A stretch of 42,859 nt of DNA from Planctomycetia bacterium (GTDB lineage: Bacteria; Planctomycetota; Planctomycetia; Gemmatales; Gemmataceae). A program made the translations under genes and the position numbers. The notes under the pieces were generated by a model that saw nothing but the letters and a program-made list of their open reading frames with translations, did no database searches and was not told where the DNA came from. The first letter of the stretch is position 1. Each line of letters begins with the position of its first letter. The DNA lies in contig SYCV01000064.1 in the NCBI GenBank assembly GCA_005786805.1, positions 1 to 42,859 of the forward strand, in the 5' to 3' direction. Positions 17,243 to 26,655 of this stretch are shown one piece after another.

Positions 17243-17866
17243 TTAATTTGAGAGTTCTGCGAAATGTTTCAACATTTGCAACCCTACAGACTGGCTTTTT
17301 TCCGGATGAAACTGCGTGGCAATCCGCCTATCATCTCCAACCGCAGCGGCAAAAGGTTCGGGGTAACTTGAATAAGCTGAAATTATGCCGTCATTTTCCG
17401 GTTTGGCAAAATAAGAGTGAACAAAATAAACCCCCGCACCCTGAGGGTAACTTTTGAACACATTCAATTTCTTTTTGATATCAAGCTGGTTCCATCCCAT
17501 GTGAGGAATCTTCAAGCCATCAACAGGAGAAAATTTAACAACATCCCCCCTGTAAAACCCCAATCCGCGATGTTTGCCATCCTCGTAGCAATTCTCAAAA
17601 AGCATTTGAAGACCAAGGCAAATCCCAAAAAAGGGCCTATCTGAATTAAGGTGGTCAAGAATTGGTTTCTCCAAGCCAATGTCCCTGATTTTCCCAATCG
17701 CATCCCTTATGGCACCCACACCCGGAAGAACCAACTTATCCGCTTGCCGAATAGTCATTTGGTCAGAGGAAATCTCAGCGGAGAAACCCACTTTTTCAAA
17801 AGCTTTCTGCACGCTTCGAAGATTCCCCATGCCGTAATCAACAATCACAATTCTGTTATTTTCCAT
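17243..17866 (-). CDS. hisH: Imidazole glycerol phosphate synthase glutaminase subunit HisH
   Basis: HisH hydrolyses glutamine and channels ammonia to HisF, which makes imidazole glycerol phosphate and AICAR. The class I glutaminase triad is present: the nucleophile Cys in GICLGLQMLFE (near residue 84), and His and Glu in QFHPEKSQ near the end. VDYGMGNLRSV at the start and GLGFYRGDVV are also typical. The length, 207 residues, is normal. The ATG at 17866 is preferred over the GTG one codon earlier; either way the start overlaps the 3' end of the RND pump gene by 11-14 bp, which points to coupled translation. Confidence 0.96.
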   Translation of the reverse strand: MENNRIVIVDYGMGNLRSVQKAFEKVGFSAEISSDQMTIRQADKLVLPGVGAIRDAIGKIRDIGLEKPILDHLNSDRPFFGICLGLQMLFENCYEDGKHRGLGFYRGDVVKFSPVDGLKIPHMGWNQLDIKKKLNVFKSYPQGAGVYFVHSYFAKPENDGIISAYSSYPEPFAAAVGDDRRIATQFHPEKSQSVGLQMLKHFAELSN

Positions 17867-20800
17867 CACTGTTCCCGTTTATTGATCCCACAACCGCATC
17901 TGGACCATTATTATCTGAACTAGATTTCCCAACAAACCAATTTCCAAGGTCATCCAAATAAGAATATGTGACCGGGGTTATCAACAAGGTTAGTAGAAGC
18001 GACAAAGCCTGCCCACCCATGATAACTTTAGCCAACCCTGCCCGTGAAGCAGCCCCATGACCGACACCAAACGCCATGGGAATCATGGCTGCGATCAACA
18101 TTAGCGTGGTCATTAGAATCGGCCTAAGCCTGGTCCGGTTAGCTTCAAGAATCGCATCAATTCTATTCAGGCCTGCCTTCCTTAGTTGATTAGTGTAATC
18201 AATCTGCAAAATACCATTTTTCTTAACAATTCCAAAAAGCATGAAGAGGCCAAACATGGCATAAATATCCAAGTTAGTTTGCAGGATGATCAGAGCGGCA
18301 ATCGCAAAAGGAACAGTCAATGGCAAAGCAATCATAATACTGATCGGATGCACGAAGCTTTCAAACTGAGCGGAAAGAATCATGTACATGAAAAGAAAAC
18401 TCAGGTTGAATGCAATAACAAAGCTTGAAACCTGCTCAGCAAGCATCTTTGCCTGGCCCAAAAACTCATATTGATATGTCGGTGGGAGATCCATCGTTTT
18501 TAATTTGGCGCGAATCAGTTCAACAGCCTTACCTGTGGCCATTCCCTCAAGGTTAGCTGAAATAACAACCTGCCTTTGCCTGTAAAAACGCTCAATACTT
18601 GCAGGACCAAAGGCGTTTTTTATCCGGGCAACATTCCCCAACTCAACCGCTCCCACACCAGGTTTCACTGAAGGCACGGTAAGACGGGAAATCGTGTCTT
18701 TATCATTGCGGAACTGTTTATCAGCGCGCAACCAGATATCATATTGCTCATCTTCCTCCTTGAATTTACCTATGGGCTCGCCCCCTACAAGGACCGTGAC
18801 AGTCGAATTCAATGAATCAAGCGACACTCCCAATTCAGAAAGGCGGTCCCTATCAGGCACTATGACCAACTCTGGTTTTCTAAATGACAAGCTTGAATCA
18901 ACATCAACAAAACATGGTTGGGTTTTCATCCAATCTATCATCTCGTTCGAGATCGACTTTAATTTTTCAATATCGGGCCCCCGCACATTAAGATCAATCA
19001 TCACCTGCCTGAATCCAGTCTCCTGAAATGCGGAAACATCCTGCACAGCGGCACGCAAATCAGGGTAATCCGCGACAATATCCCTTGCGAGTTTCATCAC
19101 ATCAAATTGCGTGAATGTCCTCTTGGAAAGATCTTCGATTCGAACATATATATTGGCAGTGGATATATCCCCCTGCCCTTTCCCGAGCCTACTGGTAGTG
19201 TCACCAATTACGGTAAAAGTATGAGTGACACCCGGAAGAGAACGGAATCTTTGTTCAAGCTGGCCAACCTCAAGATCGGACCTTTCAAGTGAATAACCTT
19301 CCGGCAAGAGAATCGCGACTTGAAATTCACCCTGGTCGTCACGGGGAACAAACTCAATTCCAACAATTGTAAACAACCATGGTGTAATACAAAAAAGAGC
19401 TATGGAAATAAAAACTATGAAACCTCGGTGGGCCATTGAGAATCTGAGGATAAACATGTAAAAAGATTCAGTCAAACGCCAAGCTATTCCGCTTTTTGTC
19501 CCATGAACAACATCCTCGAGCCTTAAAAACCTTGAACAAAGCATGGGGGTCATGGTCAAGCTGACAAACAAACTCATGAGAATGGCAAAAGCAATGACAA
19601 GGCCGAAACTATTGAAAAATCTACCCACCTGCCCGCCCATGAAAACGATCGGGAGGAAAATCACCAAAAGTGACAAAGTTGTGGCGGTCACCGCCATGGC
19701 AATCTCGGAAGTTGCCAAACCTGCTGCCTGTAATGCGTTTTTCTTCTTCTCTTCCATATACCTGAAAATATTTTCATGGACCACAACCGCATCATCTATC
19801 ACAATACCCACCGCAAGAATCAGCCCAAGAATTGTCATGTTGTTTAAGGTCAATCCCAACATATCCATGAGGGCAAAAGTTCCCGCGATGGATGCAGGAA
19901 TAGACAATGAAGCTATCAGCGTGGTTCGCCAATCCCTTATAAAAACCAAGATAGTCAAACCCACAAGGAGGACCGCCATGGCTCCGTGTCTTTTGATCTC
20001 ATCTATTGCTCCACGGATGAATCTCGATTGATCCCGGATAGTTTCAATCCGAATATCCGATGGGAGTGCCTCCATGATTTCGACCATTCTGGCCCGGACT
20101 CTGTCAACTATTTGCACGGTATTTGCACCTGTTTGTTTTTGAACAAACAAGGTGACTGCATTGCCCCCAAGTGATGGATCATCCAATTGATTGACGCCGG
20201 CACTCCAAAGCCTGCTTAAATTATGCGGTTCCTCAAAGGAATCCTCCACGCGGGCAACATCCTCAATCCTTACCGGTTGGCCATTACGAGTGGTTATTAT
20301 CAATTTCCTTATGTCTTGAACAGACAAAACCCTCCCGATAGTCCGAAATGAAAGTTCAAGTTTTCCCTGGTCAACTTTACCCCCTGGCAACTCCTGGTTT
20401 TCCTTTAACAATGTGTTTCGGACTTCGGCTATTGAGACCCCCTGGTATTTAAGAAGCATGTTGGGATCGATGGTTATCTGGATTGCACGCTGCCTGCCCC
20501 CGACAATGGTGACGGAACCAACACCAGTCAAGGTTTCAAGATTCTCTTTGATGGTTTTTTTTGCTATCTGGGTTATCTCACGCAAGTCTCTATCGCCGGA
20601 AATAGCCAGTGAGAGAACAGGAGCAGCACTGATATCAAACCGATCAATGATGGGAGTGTCAGTATTAAGAGGTAACTGGTTAAGAACCGAACGAACTTTA
20701 GCCTCGATTTCCTCTGCTGCAATCTGCCCATTTTTTTCAACTCTAAACTGAACCACAACCGTGGAGATCCCCTCCTTTGTGGTGGAACGCAATTCATCAA

Positions 20801-21029
20801 TTCCAGAAACTGTATTTACAGTTTCCTCAATGATTTTGGTGATGTTTGTCTCCATTTCCTCGACACTAGCACCCCGGAGTGTGGTGGTGATAATCACCAC
20901 GGGGATATCCACGTCTGGGAAAAGATCAACACCAAGGCGAAAATATGAAAAAAGTCCAAGAAATATGGGAGCCGCCATAAGCATGGCGGTGAAAACAGGC
21001 CTCCTGATACAAATGTCCCATAGTGCCAT
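17856..21029 (-). CDS. RND efflux pump inner-membrane transporter (HAE1/AcrB family)
   Basis: The protein is a proton-driven tripartite efflux pump of 1057 residues, the normal family size. It starts MALWDICIRRPVFTAMLMAAPIFLGLFSYFRLGVDLFPDVDIP (shown here only for the helix 1 position, residues 10-30; written in parts: MALWDICIRRPVF, TAMLMAAPIFLGL). The proton-relay Asp pair is in GIVIDDAVVV near residue 411, and the Lys of helix 10 is in GIVKKNGILQIDYTN. The periplasmic porter blocks TLRGASVEEME and VSGIDELRSTTKEG are typical. The start overlaps the stop of the adaptor gene in TGATG, so the two are coupled. No outer-membrane channel gene is in the window. The substrate (drug, lipid, metal) cannot be told from the sequence; HAE1-type residues argue against a heavy-metal (CusA-type) pump. 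Confidence 0.95.
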   Translation of the reverse strand: MALWDICIRRPVFTAMLMAAPIFLGLFSYFRLGVDLFPDVDIPVVIITTTLRGASVEEMETNITKIIEETVNTVSGIDELRSTTKEGISTVVVQFRVEKNGQIAAEEIEAKVRSVLNQLPLNTDTPIIDRFDISAAPVLSLAISGDRDLREITQIAKKTIKENLETLTGVGSVTIVGGRQRAIQITIDPNMLLKYQGVSIAEVRNTLLKENQELPGGKVDQGKLELSFRTIGRVLSVQDIRKLIITTRNGQPVRIEDVARVEDSFEEPHNLSRLWSAGVNQLDDPSLGGNAVTLFVQKQTGANTVQIVDRVRARMVEIMEALPSDIRIETIRDQSRFIRGAIDEIKRHGAMAVLLVGLTILVFIRDWRTTLIASLSIPASIAGTFALMDMLGLTLNNMTILGLILAVGIVIDDAVVVHENIFRYMEEKKKNALQAAGLATSEIAMAVTATTLSLLVIFLPIVFMGGQVGRFFNSFGLVIAFAILMSLFVSLTMTPMLCSRFLRLEDVVHGTKSGIAWRLTESFYMFILRFSMAHRGFIVFISIALFCITPWLFTIVGIEFVPRDDQGEFQVAILLPEGYSLERSDLEVGQLEQRFRSLPGVTHTFTVIGDTTSRLGKGQGDISTANIYVRIEDLSKRTFTQFDVMKLARDIVADYPDLRAAVQDVSAFQETGFRQVMIDLNVRGPDIEKLKSISNEMIDWMKTQPCFVDVDSSLSFRKPELVIVPDRDRLSELGVSLDSLNSTVTVLVGGEPIGKFKEEDEQYDIWLRADKQFRNDKDTISRLTVPSVKPGVGAVELGNVARIKNAFGPASIERFYRQRQVVISANLEGMATGKAVELIRAKLKTMDLPPTYQYEFLGQAKMLAEQVSSFVIAFNLSFLFMYMILSAQFESFVHPISIMIALPLTVPFAIAALIILQTNLDIYAMFGLFMLFGIVKKNGILQIDYTNQLRKAGLNRIDAILEANRTRLRPILMTTLMLIAAMIPMAFGVGHGAASRAGLAKVIMGGQALSLLLTLLITPVTYSYLDDLGNWFVGKSSSDNNGPDAVVGSINGNSDGK

Positions 21030-22384
21030 CAGGAGCCTTTATTACCTTCGAAATCAGAAACAGATGAACGAATTTTGACCTGGGTATTTTCGGCCAAGCC
21101 ATTTTGACCGGAAACAACAATTAAATCTCCAACTTTTAGAGACCCAGAAACCTCAACCCAATTTTCCATTTTATTACCACTTGACACAGCCAAACGCTGG
21201 CCAATTTTCACTTCAACCTGATTAACCTTATCACCATCAACACGAAATACCTTGGTTACTCCAGCAAAACTTACAATTGATTCTTCAGGCAAAGTTAAAG
21301 CATCATGCAATTGATCGATTTCGATTGAGACCTTCGCAAAAAAACCGGGTTTTAGCTCTCGTTTAGAGTTCAGAACAACAATCTCAACTTGAAAAGTCCG
21401 ACTGAGCGGGTCCACCGTGGGATATATACGGGCAACTGTGCCGGAAAAATCCCTGCCGGGAAATGCTTCTACCTGAATGCTGGCTTTTTGACCTAATTTA
21501 AGTTGAGATAAATCCCTCTCCGGTAATGCAATCTGTAATTTTAAAACACGATCGAGTGTCAAACGATAAAGAGGCTCCACAGGGTTCAAATGGACCATCT
21601 CGCCCTCGCTTATCCCTTTGCTATAAACAATAAAAGGTGTTTTCACCCCCAGCGAGGAAATGAACTTCGAGTAATCCGCACCGCCAGGATTTTGCTGGGG
21701 AGGAACCAATACTTTTGCATCTTTGAGTTTTTGCTCAGCACTGGAAAGTATGGCCTGCTTGTATCTCACTGTCGCAAGCGAGGTATTAACCTCAAGTATA
21801 GCATTTTCAAGATTAACCTTGGCTACCTTGGACTCGGTTTCAAATTGCTCCCGCTCCTCAACCGAGGATGCAGTCCCTATCCTTCTTAACCTATCAAGTT
21901 TATTGACAGCATTTTTTTCCAAAATAACAGCCTTAGCTACTGATGGCAGACTGGTAATAACAAACTTATCGTCAGGCAGTTCCTTCAATCCAAGTTTAGC
22001 CATCTCCAGTTCCAATGATTTTTTTGCCTCATTAACTGCAAGTTGCAAATCTGTCTCATCAATAAAGAGCAAAGGTTCACCCGGAAATACTTCATCACCA
22101 ACATCATGAAAAACTTTTGAAACCCTTCCTTCAACCTTGGGTATAACCGATATGGTCTCGAGACCTTTGAACGATCCTGTGGTTTTAATGACCCGCAATA
22201 GGGACCTCGAAACAACTTTACCCACTGAAACAGGAACAGTTATTTTGGGTTTAGGGGAAAACCCAGATTTAGATGATTCATCTTTAAATAAAAATCCAGG
22301 ACGATAGACCACAACCAAGGCAAGCAGGAGAGCCAACCATGGGAAAAAACCTAGCAGAGCCTTTGACAAAAACCGAAACATCAT
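21029..22384 (-). CDS. RND periplasmic adaptor (membrane fusion protein)
   Basis: This is a 451-residue HlyD/AcrA-type adaptor. One N-terminal membrane helix (about 10-28, LLGFFPWLALLLALVVVYRPG) anchors it. A lipoyl half-motif follows (GLETISVIPKVEGRVSKVFHDVGDEV, in parts GLETISVIPKVEGRV and FHDVGDEVFPGEPLLFID), then an alpha-helical hairpin (about 115-225), the second lipoyl half (FIVYSKGISEGEMVHLNPVEPL), and beta-barrel and membrane-proximal parts with ARIYPTVDPLSRTFQVEI. The hairpin is medium length, enough to reach an outer-membrane channel. It starts ATG-ATG with GGAA just upstream, 60 bp after the prepilin peptidase gene. The stop overlaps the pump start by one base. Confidence 0.93.
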   Translation of the reverse strand: MMFRFLSKALLGFFPWLALLLALVVVYRPGFLFKDESSKSGFSPKPKITVPVSVGKVVSRSLLRVIKTTGSFKGLETISVIPKVEGRVSKVFHDVGDEVFPGEPLLFIDETDLQLAVNEAKKSLELEMAKLGLKELPDDKFVITSLPSVAKAVILEKNAVNKLDRLRRIGTASSVEEREQFETESKVAKVNLENAILEVNTSLATVRYKQAILSSAEQKLKDAKVLVPPQQNPGGADYSKFISSLGVKTPFIVYSKGISEGEMVHLNPVEPLYRLTLDRVLKLQIALPERDLSQLKLGQKASIQVEAFPGRDFSGTVARIYPTVDPLSRTFQVEIVVLNSKRELKPGFFAKVSIEIDQLHDALTLPEESIVSFAGVTKVFRVDGDKVNQVEVKIGQRLAVSSGNKMENWVEVSGSLKVGDLIVVSGQNGLAENTQVKIRSSVSDFEGNKGS

Positions 22385-22444
22385 TCATTCCAATGAACTT
22401 AAAATGCATTTCTATTATTATATTTTTATTTGCGCAAATTGTTA

Positions 22445-23527
22445 TCAATCAATCTGATTCATTCGAAACTTATTTAACAATCTTAATGCAAAACTTATAA
22501 TCAGTAAGAATACAACACTAAAACAGCCCAAAAAGAACAAAAGTGAAAACTCAAAAAAAACTGGCTGCAGATAAGAGGAGAGGAATTTCCAACAATAAAA
22601 AGTACAAACTGAGGAAATGGCCAAAGACGGACCAAAAGGAAAAGCCTGTTCACCTTTTCTAAAAAGTTGCAATATCCCAAAAATGAAAGCTGGAATTACA
22701 GCAAGGAAAAACGAAACGATCACAATCTGCCAACCCCAGAAAGCCCCAACCATCATCATAAGATCAGCATCCCCCAGGCCCATGCCTTCAATTCCCCGCC
22801 CGAGTCCATAAGTGAACCTGATAATTCTCAAAAAAAAAGTACCAACAATTATTCCAGCAAAGGAAGACATGAACCCAAGGGCATAAACTTGAGATTCAAA
22901 TCCTGAAAAATATGGATACCATACCGGCCAAGGAATTGCCCCTTGGGGCAATTTGGGATTCAAGGGCCAATCTTTTGAAGGTAAAATCACTTGGTTAACA
23001 TCCGGAAATGGCCATGCCATGAATGTCGAGAATAAAACACCAATTATGGTACCTGTAACAGTAATTCCAAGTGGTATCTCCATTTTATCTAAGTCTGTCA
23101 AAGATGCAGTCAAAAGAAATGACAATAAAGTAGCATGAGATATAAAGGTGAACCACACACTCCAAGGAACTAAACCACAAGTTATCTGATATTTATTTGC
23201 AGAGACCACAAGATAATTCGGTGTATTATAAACAACATCTAAAAGAAAAACGGCAACAAACATCAATCCTGACAAGAACTCTATCGCCATATATCTTGGA
23301 GAAAAACTAGTACCGCATTTCCTGCACTTTCCCAAAAGAAAAACATAGCCAAGTATTGGGATGTTATCAAACCAAGCAATCGGCCTTAGACAACTGGCGC
23401 AATGAGAACCTGGCCAAAAAACACTTCTCTCGCTTACAAGCCGATACACACAAACATTGACAAAACTTCCGACACAGGAACCTGTCACAAAAACAACGAA
23501 GATCCACAACAAGACAGGAAGAGACAT
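22445..23527 (-). CDS. Prepilin peptidase / N-methyltransferase (A24 family)
   Basis: This membrane enzyme cleaves type IV prepilin or pseudopilin leaders and methylates the new N-terminus. The N-terminal methylase domain shows GSFVNVCVYRL and two zinc CxxC pairs (CASC near residue 43 and CRKC near 70). The A24 aspartates are in LTDLDKMEIP (near 150) and GMGLGDADLMMMVGAFWGW (near 255). About seven to eight membrane helices are visible. The length is 360 residues; bacterial PilD is usually 250-290, and the excess is a loop of about 60 residues between the two catalytic segments (PFPDVNQVILPSKDWPLN and onward) that is Pro/Trp-rich. The ATG at 23527 shares its A with the stop of aroK (TGATG). 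No pilin or secretion genes lie nearby. Confidence 0.95.
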   Translation of the reverse strand: MSLPVLLWIFVVFVTGSCVGSFVNVCVYRLVSERSVFWPGSHCASCLRPIAWFDNIPILGYVFLLGKCRKCGTSFSPRYMAIEFLSGLMFVAVFLLDVVYNTPNYLVVSANKYQITCGLVPWSVWFTFISHATLLSFLLTASLTDLDKMEIPLGITVTGTIIGVLFSTFMAWPFPDVNQVILPSKDWPLNPKLPQGAIPWPVWYPYFSGFESQVYALGFMSSFAGIIVGTFFLRIIRFTYGLGRGIEGMGLGDADLMMMVGAFWGWQIVIVSFFLAVIPAFIFGILQLFRKGEQAFPFGPSLAISSVCTFYCWKFLSSYLQPVFFEFSLLFFLGCFSVVFLLIISFALRLLNKFRMNQID

Positions 23528-24090
23528 CAAAACTCCAAAGTGTTCATGGCTCGTAAATCACTCGCTATCTTTTTGGCAGCCTCGAGCGGTGTTTGGTTGT
23601 CAACATTACAACAAATTTCAGAGCTCTGCCGGTAAATGGTGGTGCGAACTTCCAATACCGCTTTTACTTCAGAAAGAATATCAGCCCTTGGATCATCCCC
23701 AGGTTGGGGTGTCAAAGGGGGGCGGCTTTTGCCAGCAAGCCTATCTTCCCAAATTCGACTTGCAAGAATATTTTCATCCGCTTGCAACCAGACCACCACA
23801 CCATTAACACCCATTATTTTCCGGTTTTTTTTACCAAGAATAACCCCACCACCCGTGGCGACAACCTGCTTTGAATGGGAGGCTATCTTTCGCAAGATAT
23901 CGTGCTCCATATCCCTGAAAGTCGCCTCTCCATCAGTGGCAAAAATATCAGCTATACTTCTGCCATTTGTGTTCTCAAGCACAGAGTCCGCATCAACAAA
24001 TTCCCACCCCAATTCCAAAGCAAGCAACCGCCCCACAGTGGATTTCCCACAACCCCTGGCTCCAATCAAATAAACATTTTTCTTAAGCAT
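23527..24090 (-). CDS. aroK: Shikimate kinase
   Basis: Shikimate kinase phosphorylates shikimate in aromatic amino acid synthesis. The P-loop GARGCGKST is at residues 11-19 of the ATG form. It is followed by the shikimate-binding Asp in FVDADSVLE, GEATFRDME, the ATGGGVIL glycine block, and the lid region with RPPLTPQPGDD. At 187 residues it is slightly longer than the family norm of about 170. The ATG at 24090 is chosen, but an in-frame TTG at 24096 has a better spaced AGGAAG site (5 nt as against 11), so the start is ambiguous. It starts 17 bp after aroDE and ends overlapping the prepilin peptidase start. Together with aroDE it gives steps 3 to 5 of the shikimate pathway. Confidence 0.95.
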   Translation of the reverse strand: MLKKNVYLIGARGCGKSTVGRLLALELGWEFVDADSVLENTNGRSIADIFATDGEATFRDMEHDILRKIASHSKQVVATGGGVILGKKNRKIMGVNGVVVWLQADENILASRIWEDRLAGKSRPPLTPQPGDDPRADILSEVKAVLEVRTTIYRQSSEICCNVDNQTPLEAAKKIASDLRAMNTLEF

Positions 24091-24107
24091 TATCAAACAA
24101 CTTCCTG

Positions 24108-25604
24108 TTAATTATTTTTACTTCGCAACTTTTCCAAGACAGTCCGCCTCATCACATCCAAAGGTGCTTTTAAAGATGTAAATAGATTGAATTGCTCAGC
24201 AGCTTGGTGCACAAACATTTCAACCCCGTCTATTGTAACAGCATGTGCCTCGGCTGCTTCCCTTAAAAATCGTGTCTCAATCGGATTATAAACAGTGTCA
24301 AACGCAATATGGCCTTTGGTAAACCACTTTGAATCCCACGGAGAGTCATCCTTATTTGGATGCATCCCCACGGATGTGCAATTCACCAATAGGCCGGAAT
24401 TGAAATTCCCCCTTTGACTCCATGGAATATTTTGCACTCCCGCATCAACGGCAAGCATCTCAGCCCGCTCTTCAGAACGGTTCGTAAGCTTTACATTGCA
24501 ACCAGCATTTTTCAAGGCAAAGACCGCGGCCCGCGATACACCACCAGCTCCGAGAACCAGCACATTCATGCTTTTTAGTGAATCACCCAATTTAGTTTTT
24601 ATCGCAGCAATAATTCCCGTGGCATCCGTATTCTCGGCATGATAACCCACATTTGTTTTAACAAGCGTATTTGCAGCACCAATTTGCTTGACCAAATCAG
24701 AGCTTGTTGAGGCGATTTTGAATGCCCTCTCCTTATGTGGGATAGTAACGCTCAATCCTTCCACAGGAATACCATTAAATTCATTAATTGCTTGCGAAAA
24801 ATCCGAAACGGAAACATGAAAAGGCAAGTAAAAACCCGGATAATTAAGATCCTTGAAACACGCATTGTGAATTGCCGGACTCAAGCTATGGCCAATCGGG
24901 TCCCCCACCACGCCATAAACCCTAGTTTCATTAGACAAGTTTTTTACAGGGTAGGTGGAAATAAGATTTTTAAAAAGTGGGATACCCGGGGCATTCACCA
25001 AATTTTCTGAAAAATTTGCATACATCCAAGGACAACCATCTTGTCGCAGAGAGAGTAATCTTGATGGAAACCCGATTGATCCCATGCAAAATGCAACCAA
25101 AGGAAGATTAGCATTTTTATAAAGCTGAAGAACCTTGGCAAAATCAGAATTAGAATTTGCCAAACATGCTATTTTCACCAATTCGGGCCTGTGAGATTCA
25201 AATTCCTTATGTAGTTCATGAATAAAATCGGGAGTTTTTGAAAAATCATGATAACTCAGAATCCGTATGCAATTATCGGACTTTGAGAACCTATGAAAAC
25301 AATCAACTTCCAAGTCAACCGCATGTGCTCCTGAAATTTGAGCCTGGTGCAATATTTGCAACCTTGTTTCCTCGCCTTTTTCCCAACGCCCTCCATCATT
25401 TTTTCTTCTGATAGTAACCAAGGTCGGTCCAGCGACAGATTTAAGAATTTCGACAATTGAAAAATCTTCTTCTAAAAAATCAAGCCTTAATTCAACCAGG
25501 TCCGCACCCAAGGCAAAAGCTTCCGTGCAGGAAACAATCAAATCCCTGCTGCTTTTTTCGGCAATGACAGCACAAACACCATTTTTCAAATCGAGCAGGT
25601 TCAT
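24108..25604 (-). CDS. aroDE: Bifunctional type I 3-dehydroquinate dehydratase / shikimate dehydrogenase
   Basis: Two enzymes are fused. The N-terminal half (about 1-220) is a type I dehydroquinase: VELRLDFLEE, the catalytic His in ILSYHDFSKT, the Schiff-base Lys in ELVKIAC, and IGFPSRLL. The C-terminal half (about 227-498) is shikimate dehydrogenase: VYGVVGDPIGHSLSPAIHN, the catalytic Lys in SVTIPHKE, AANTLV, the catalytic Asp in ENTDATG, the NADP loop VLGAGGVSRAA, NCTSVGMHPN and the end motif GVEMFVHQAAEQF. The same fusion order occurs in plants and in some chlamydiae and planctomycetes. The frame can open earlier (ATG at 25628, TTG at 25646), but the dehydroquinase fold fits a start at 25604. 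No start has a clear ribosome site. It heads a dense minus-strand gene run reaching hisA. Confidence 0.94.
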   Translation of the reverse strand: MNLLDLKNGVCAVIAEKSSRDLIVSCTEAFALGADLVELRLDFLEEDFSIVEILKSVAGPTLVTIRRKNDGGRWEKGEETRLQILHQAQISGAHAVDLEVDCFHRFSKSDNCIRILSYHDFSKTPDFIHELHKEFESHRPELVKIACLANSNSDFAKVLQLYKNANLPLVAFCMGSIGFPSRLLSLRQDGCPWMYANFSENLVNAPGIPLFKNLISTYPVKNLSNETRVYGVVGDPIGHSLSPAIHNACFKDLNYPGFYLPFHVSVSDFSQAINEFNGIPVEGLSVTIPHKERAFKIASTSSDLVKQIGAANTLVKTNVGYHAENTDATGIIAAIKTKLGDSLKSMNVLVLGAGGVSRAAVFALKNAGCNVKLTNRSEERAEMLAVDAGVQNIPWSQRGNFNSGLLVNCTSVGMHPNKDDSPWDSKWFTKGHIAFDTVYNPIETRFLREAAEAHAVTIDGVEMFVHQAAEQFNLFTSLKAPLDVMRRTVLEKLRSKNN

Positions 25605-25751
25605 TCGTTTAAAATCTTTACTTCCCATTAATTCAAAAAAAAGCAAATTTATCCAATTCAGTCTTTCTTAATCATCCCAAAACATTCTAAAATATCTAAG
25701 TAATAATTATTTTATGCATTTAACAACCAAGCCACTAGGACATCATCACTT

Positions 25752-26645
25752 ATGGGAGTTTATGACAGAGACTATTATCGAAGTCACTTCCGTTCTCCCT
25801 TTGGGGATTGGTGGTCCAACCTAAGTATTTGCAGATGGATCATTGGGATCAATTGTGTGCTCTTCATTTTGCAAATCATTTCCAGGTCATCAGGAGACTT
25901 AGTCACAAGCTGGCTTATACTAAATCCCGGAAAAGTAATCGATGGGGAAATTTGGAGGATTATCACCTACTCTTTCATTCACAGCACGGACACCCCATTC
26001 CACATCCTTATGAATATGCTGGCATTATGGATGTTCGGCAAAGAAATCGAGGATGTTCTTGGAGCAAAAGAATTTCTTCTTTTTTATTTAACGAGTGTTT
26101 TTATTGGAGGAATAACTTTTTTCCTGGCTTCCATAATTGGCTTACATCCCCCACAAGCAGTTTGTTTGGGGGCTTCTGGTGGTGTAAGCGCGATACTTAT
26201 ACTTTTCGCATGCTGGTTTCCCAACAGAACTGTGCTGTTATTTTTCATAATTCCCATGCCGATTTGGCTTCTGGCAATTCTTTTTGTTTCATTTGACGCT
26301 TTCAATTTACTTTCCGGGCACCAAGGTTCTGTGGCGGTGGATGTTCATTTATCTGGTGCTTTATTCGCTTTCATGTACCATACATTCCGCTGGAGACTTT
26401 GGCCTTCCAAAGGGTTATCCAAGAAATTATTTTCAAAAAAGCCAGTTTTAAAACTGTACCGGGAAGAGGTTCCGGTTTTCATCACCCAGCACGAGGAGAA
26501 AGAAGGAACAGTCTCTGAAGAAATGCTTTATAAAGTTGACCAAATCTTGGAGAAAATCTCTCAATCTGGGCAAAACAGCCTTAGCGAAGCGGAAAAAACA
26601 TTTTTATTCAAAGCAAGCGAATCGATAAAAAAAAGAAAGAATTGA
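25752..26645 (+). CDS. Rhomboid-family intramembrane serine protease
   Basis: This 297-residue membrane protease has six predicted helices between residues 27 and about 215. The family landmarks are WRIITYSFIHS (loop 1), HILMNMLALWMFG, the catalytic Ser in LGASGGVSAI (near residue 143) and the catalytic His in DVHLSGALFAFMY (near 199). Both dyad residues are present, so it should be active in cutting membrane-protein substrates near or within the bilayer. The C-terminal 80 residues are cytosolic and acidic and end with a helical motif (MLYKVDQILEKISQSG then LSEAEKTFLFKAS) that I recall from other planctomycete rhomboids. AGGA lies about 11 nt before the ATG. The FmdB-like gene follows 10 bp later, so the two are probably co-transcribed. 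Confidence 0.94.
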   Translation: MGVYDRDYYRSHFRSPFGDWWSNLSICRWIIGINCVLFILQIISRSSGDLVTSWLILNPGKVIDGEIWRIITYSFIHSTDTPFHILMNMLALWMFGKEIEDVLGAKEFLLFYLTSVFIGGITFFLASIIGLHPPQAVCLGASGGVSAILILFACWFPNRTVLLFFIIPMPIWLLAILFVSFDAFNLLSGHQGSVAVDVHLSGALFAFMYHTFRWRLWPSKGLSKKLFSKKPVLKLYREEVPVFITQHEEKEGTVSEEMLYKVDQILEKISQSGQNSLSEAEKTFLFKASESIKKRKN

Positions 26646-26655
26646 AGGAGAAAAA

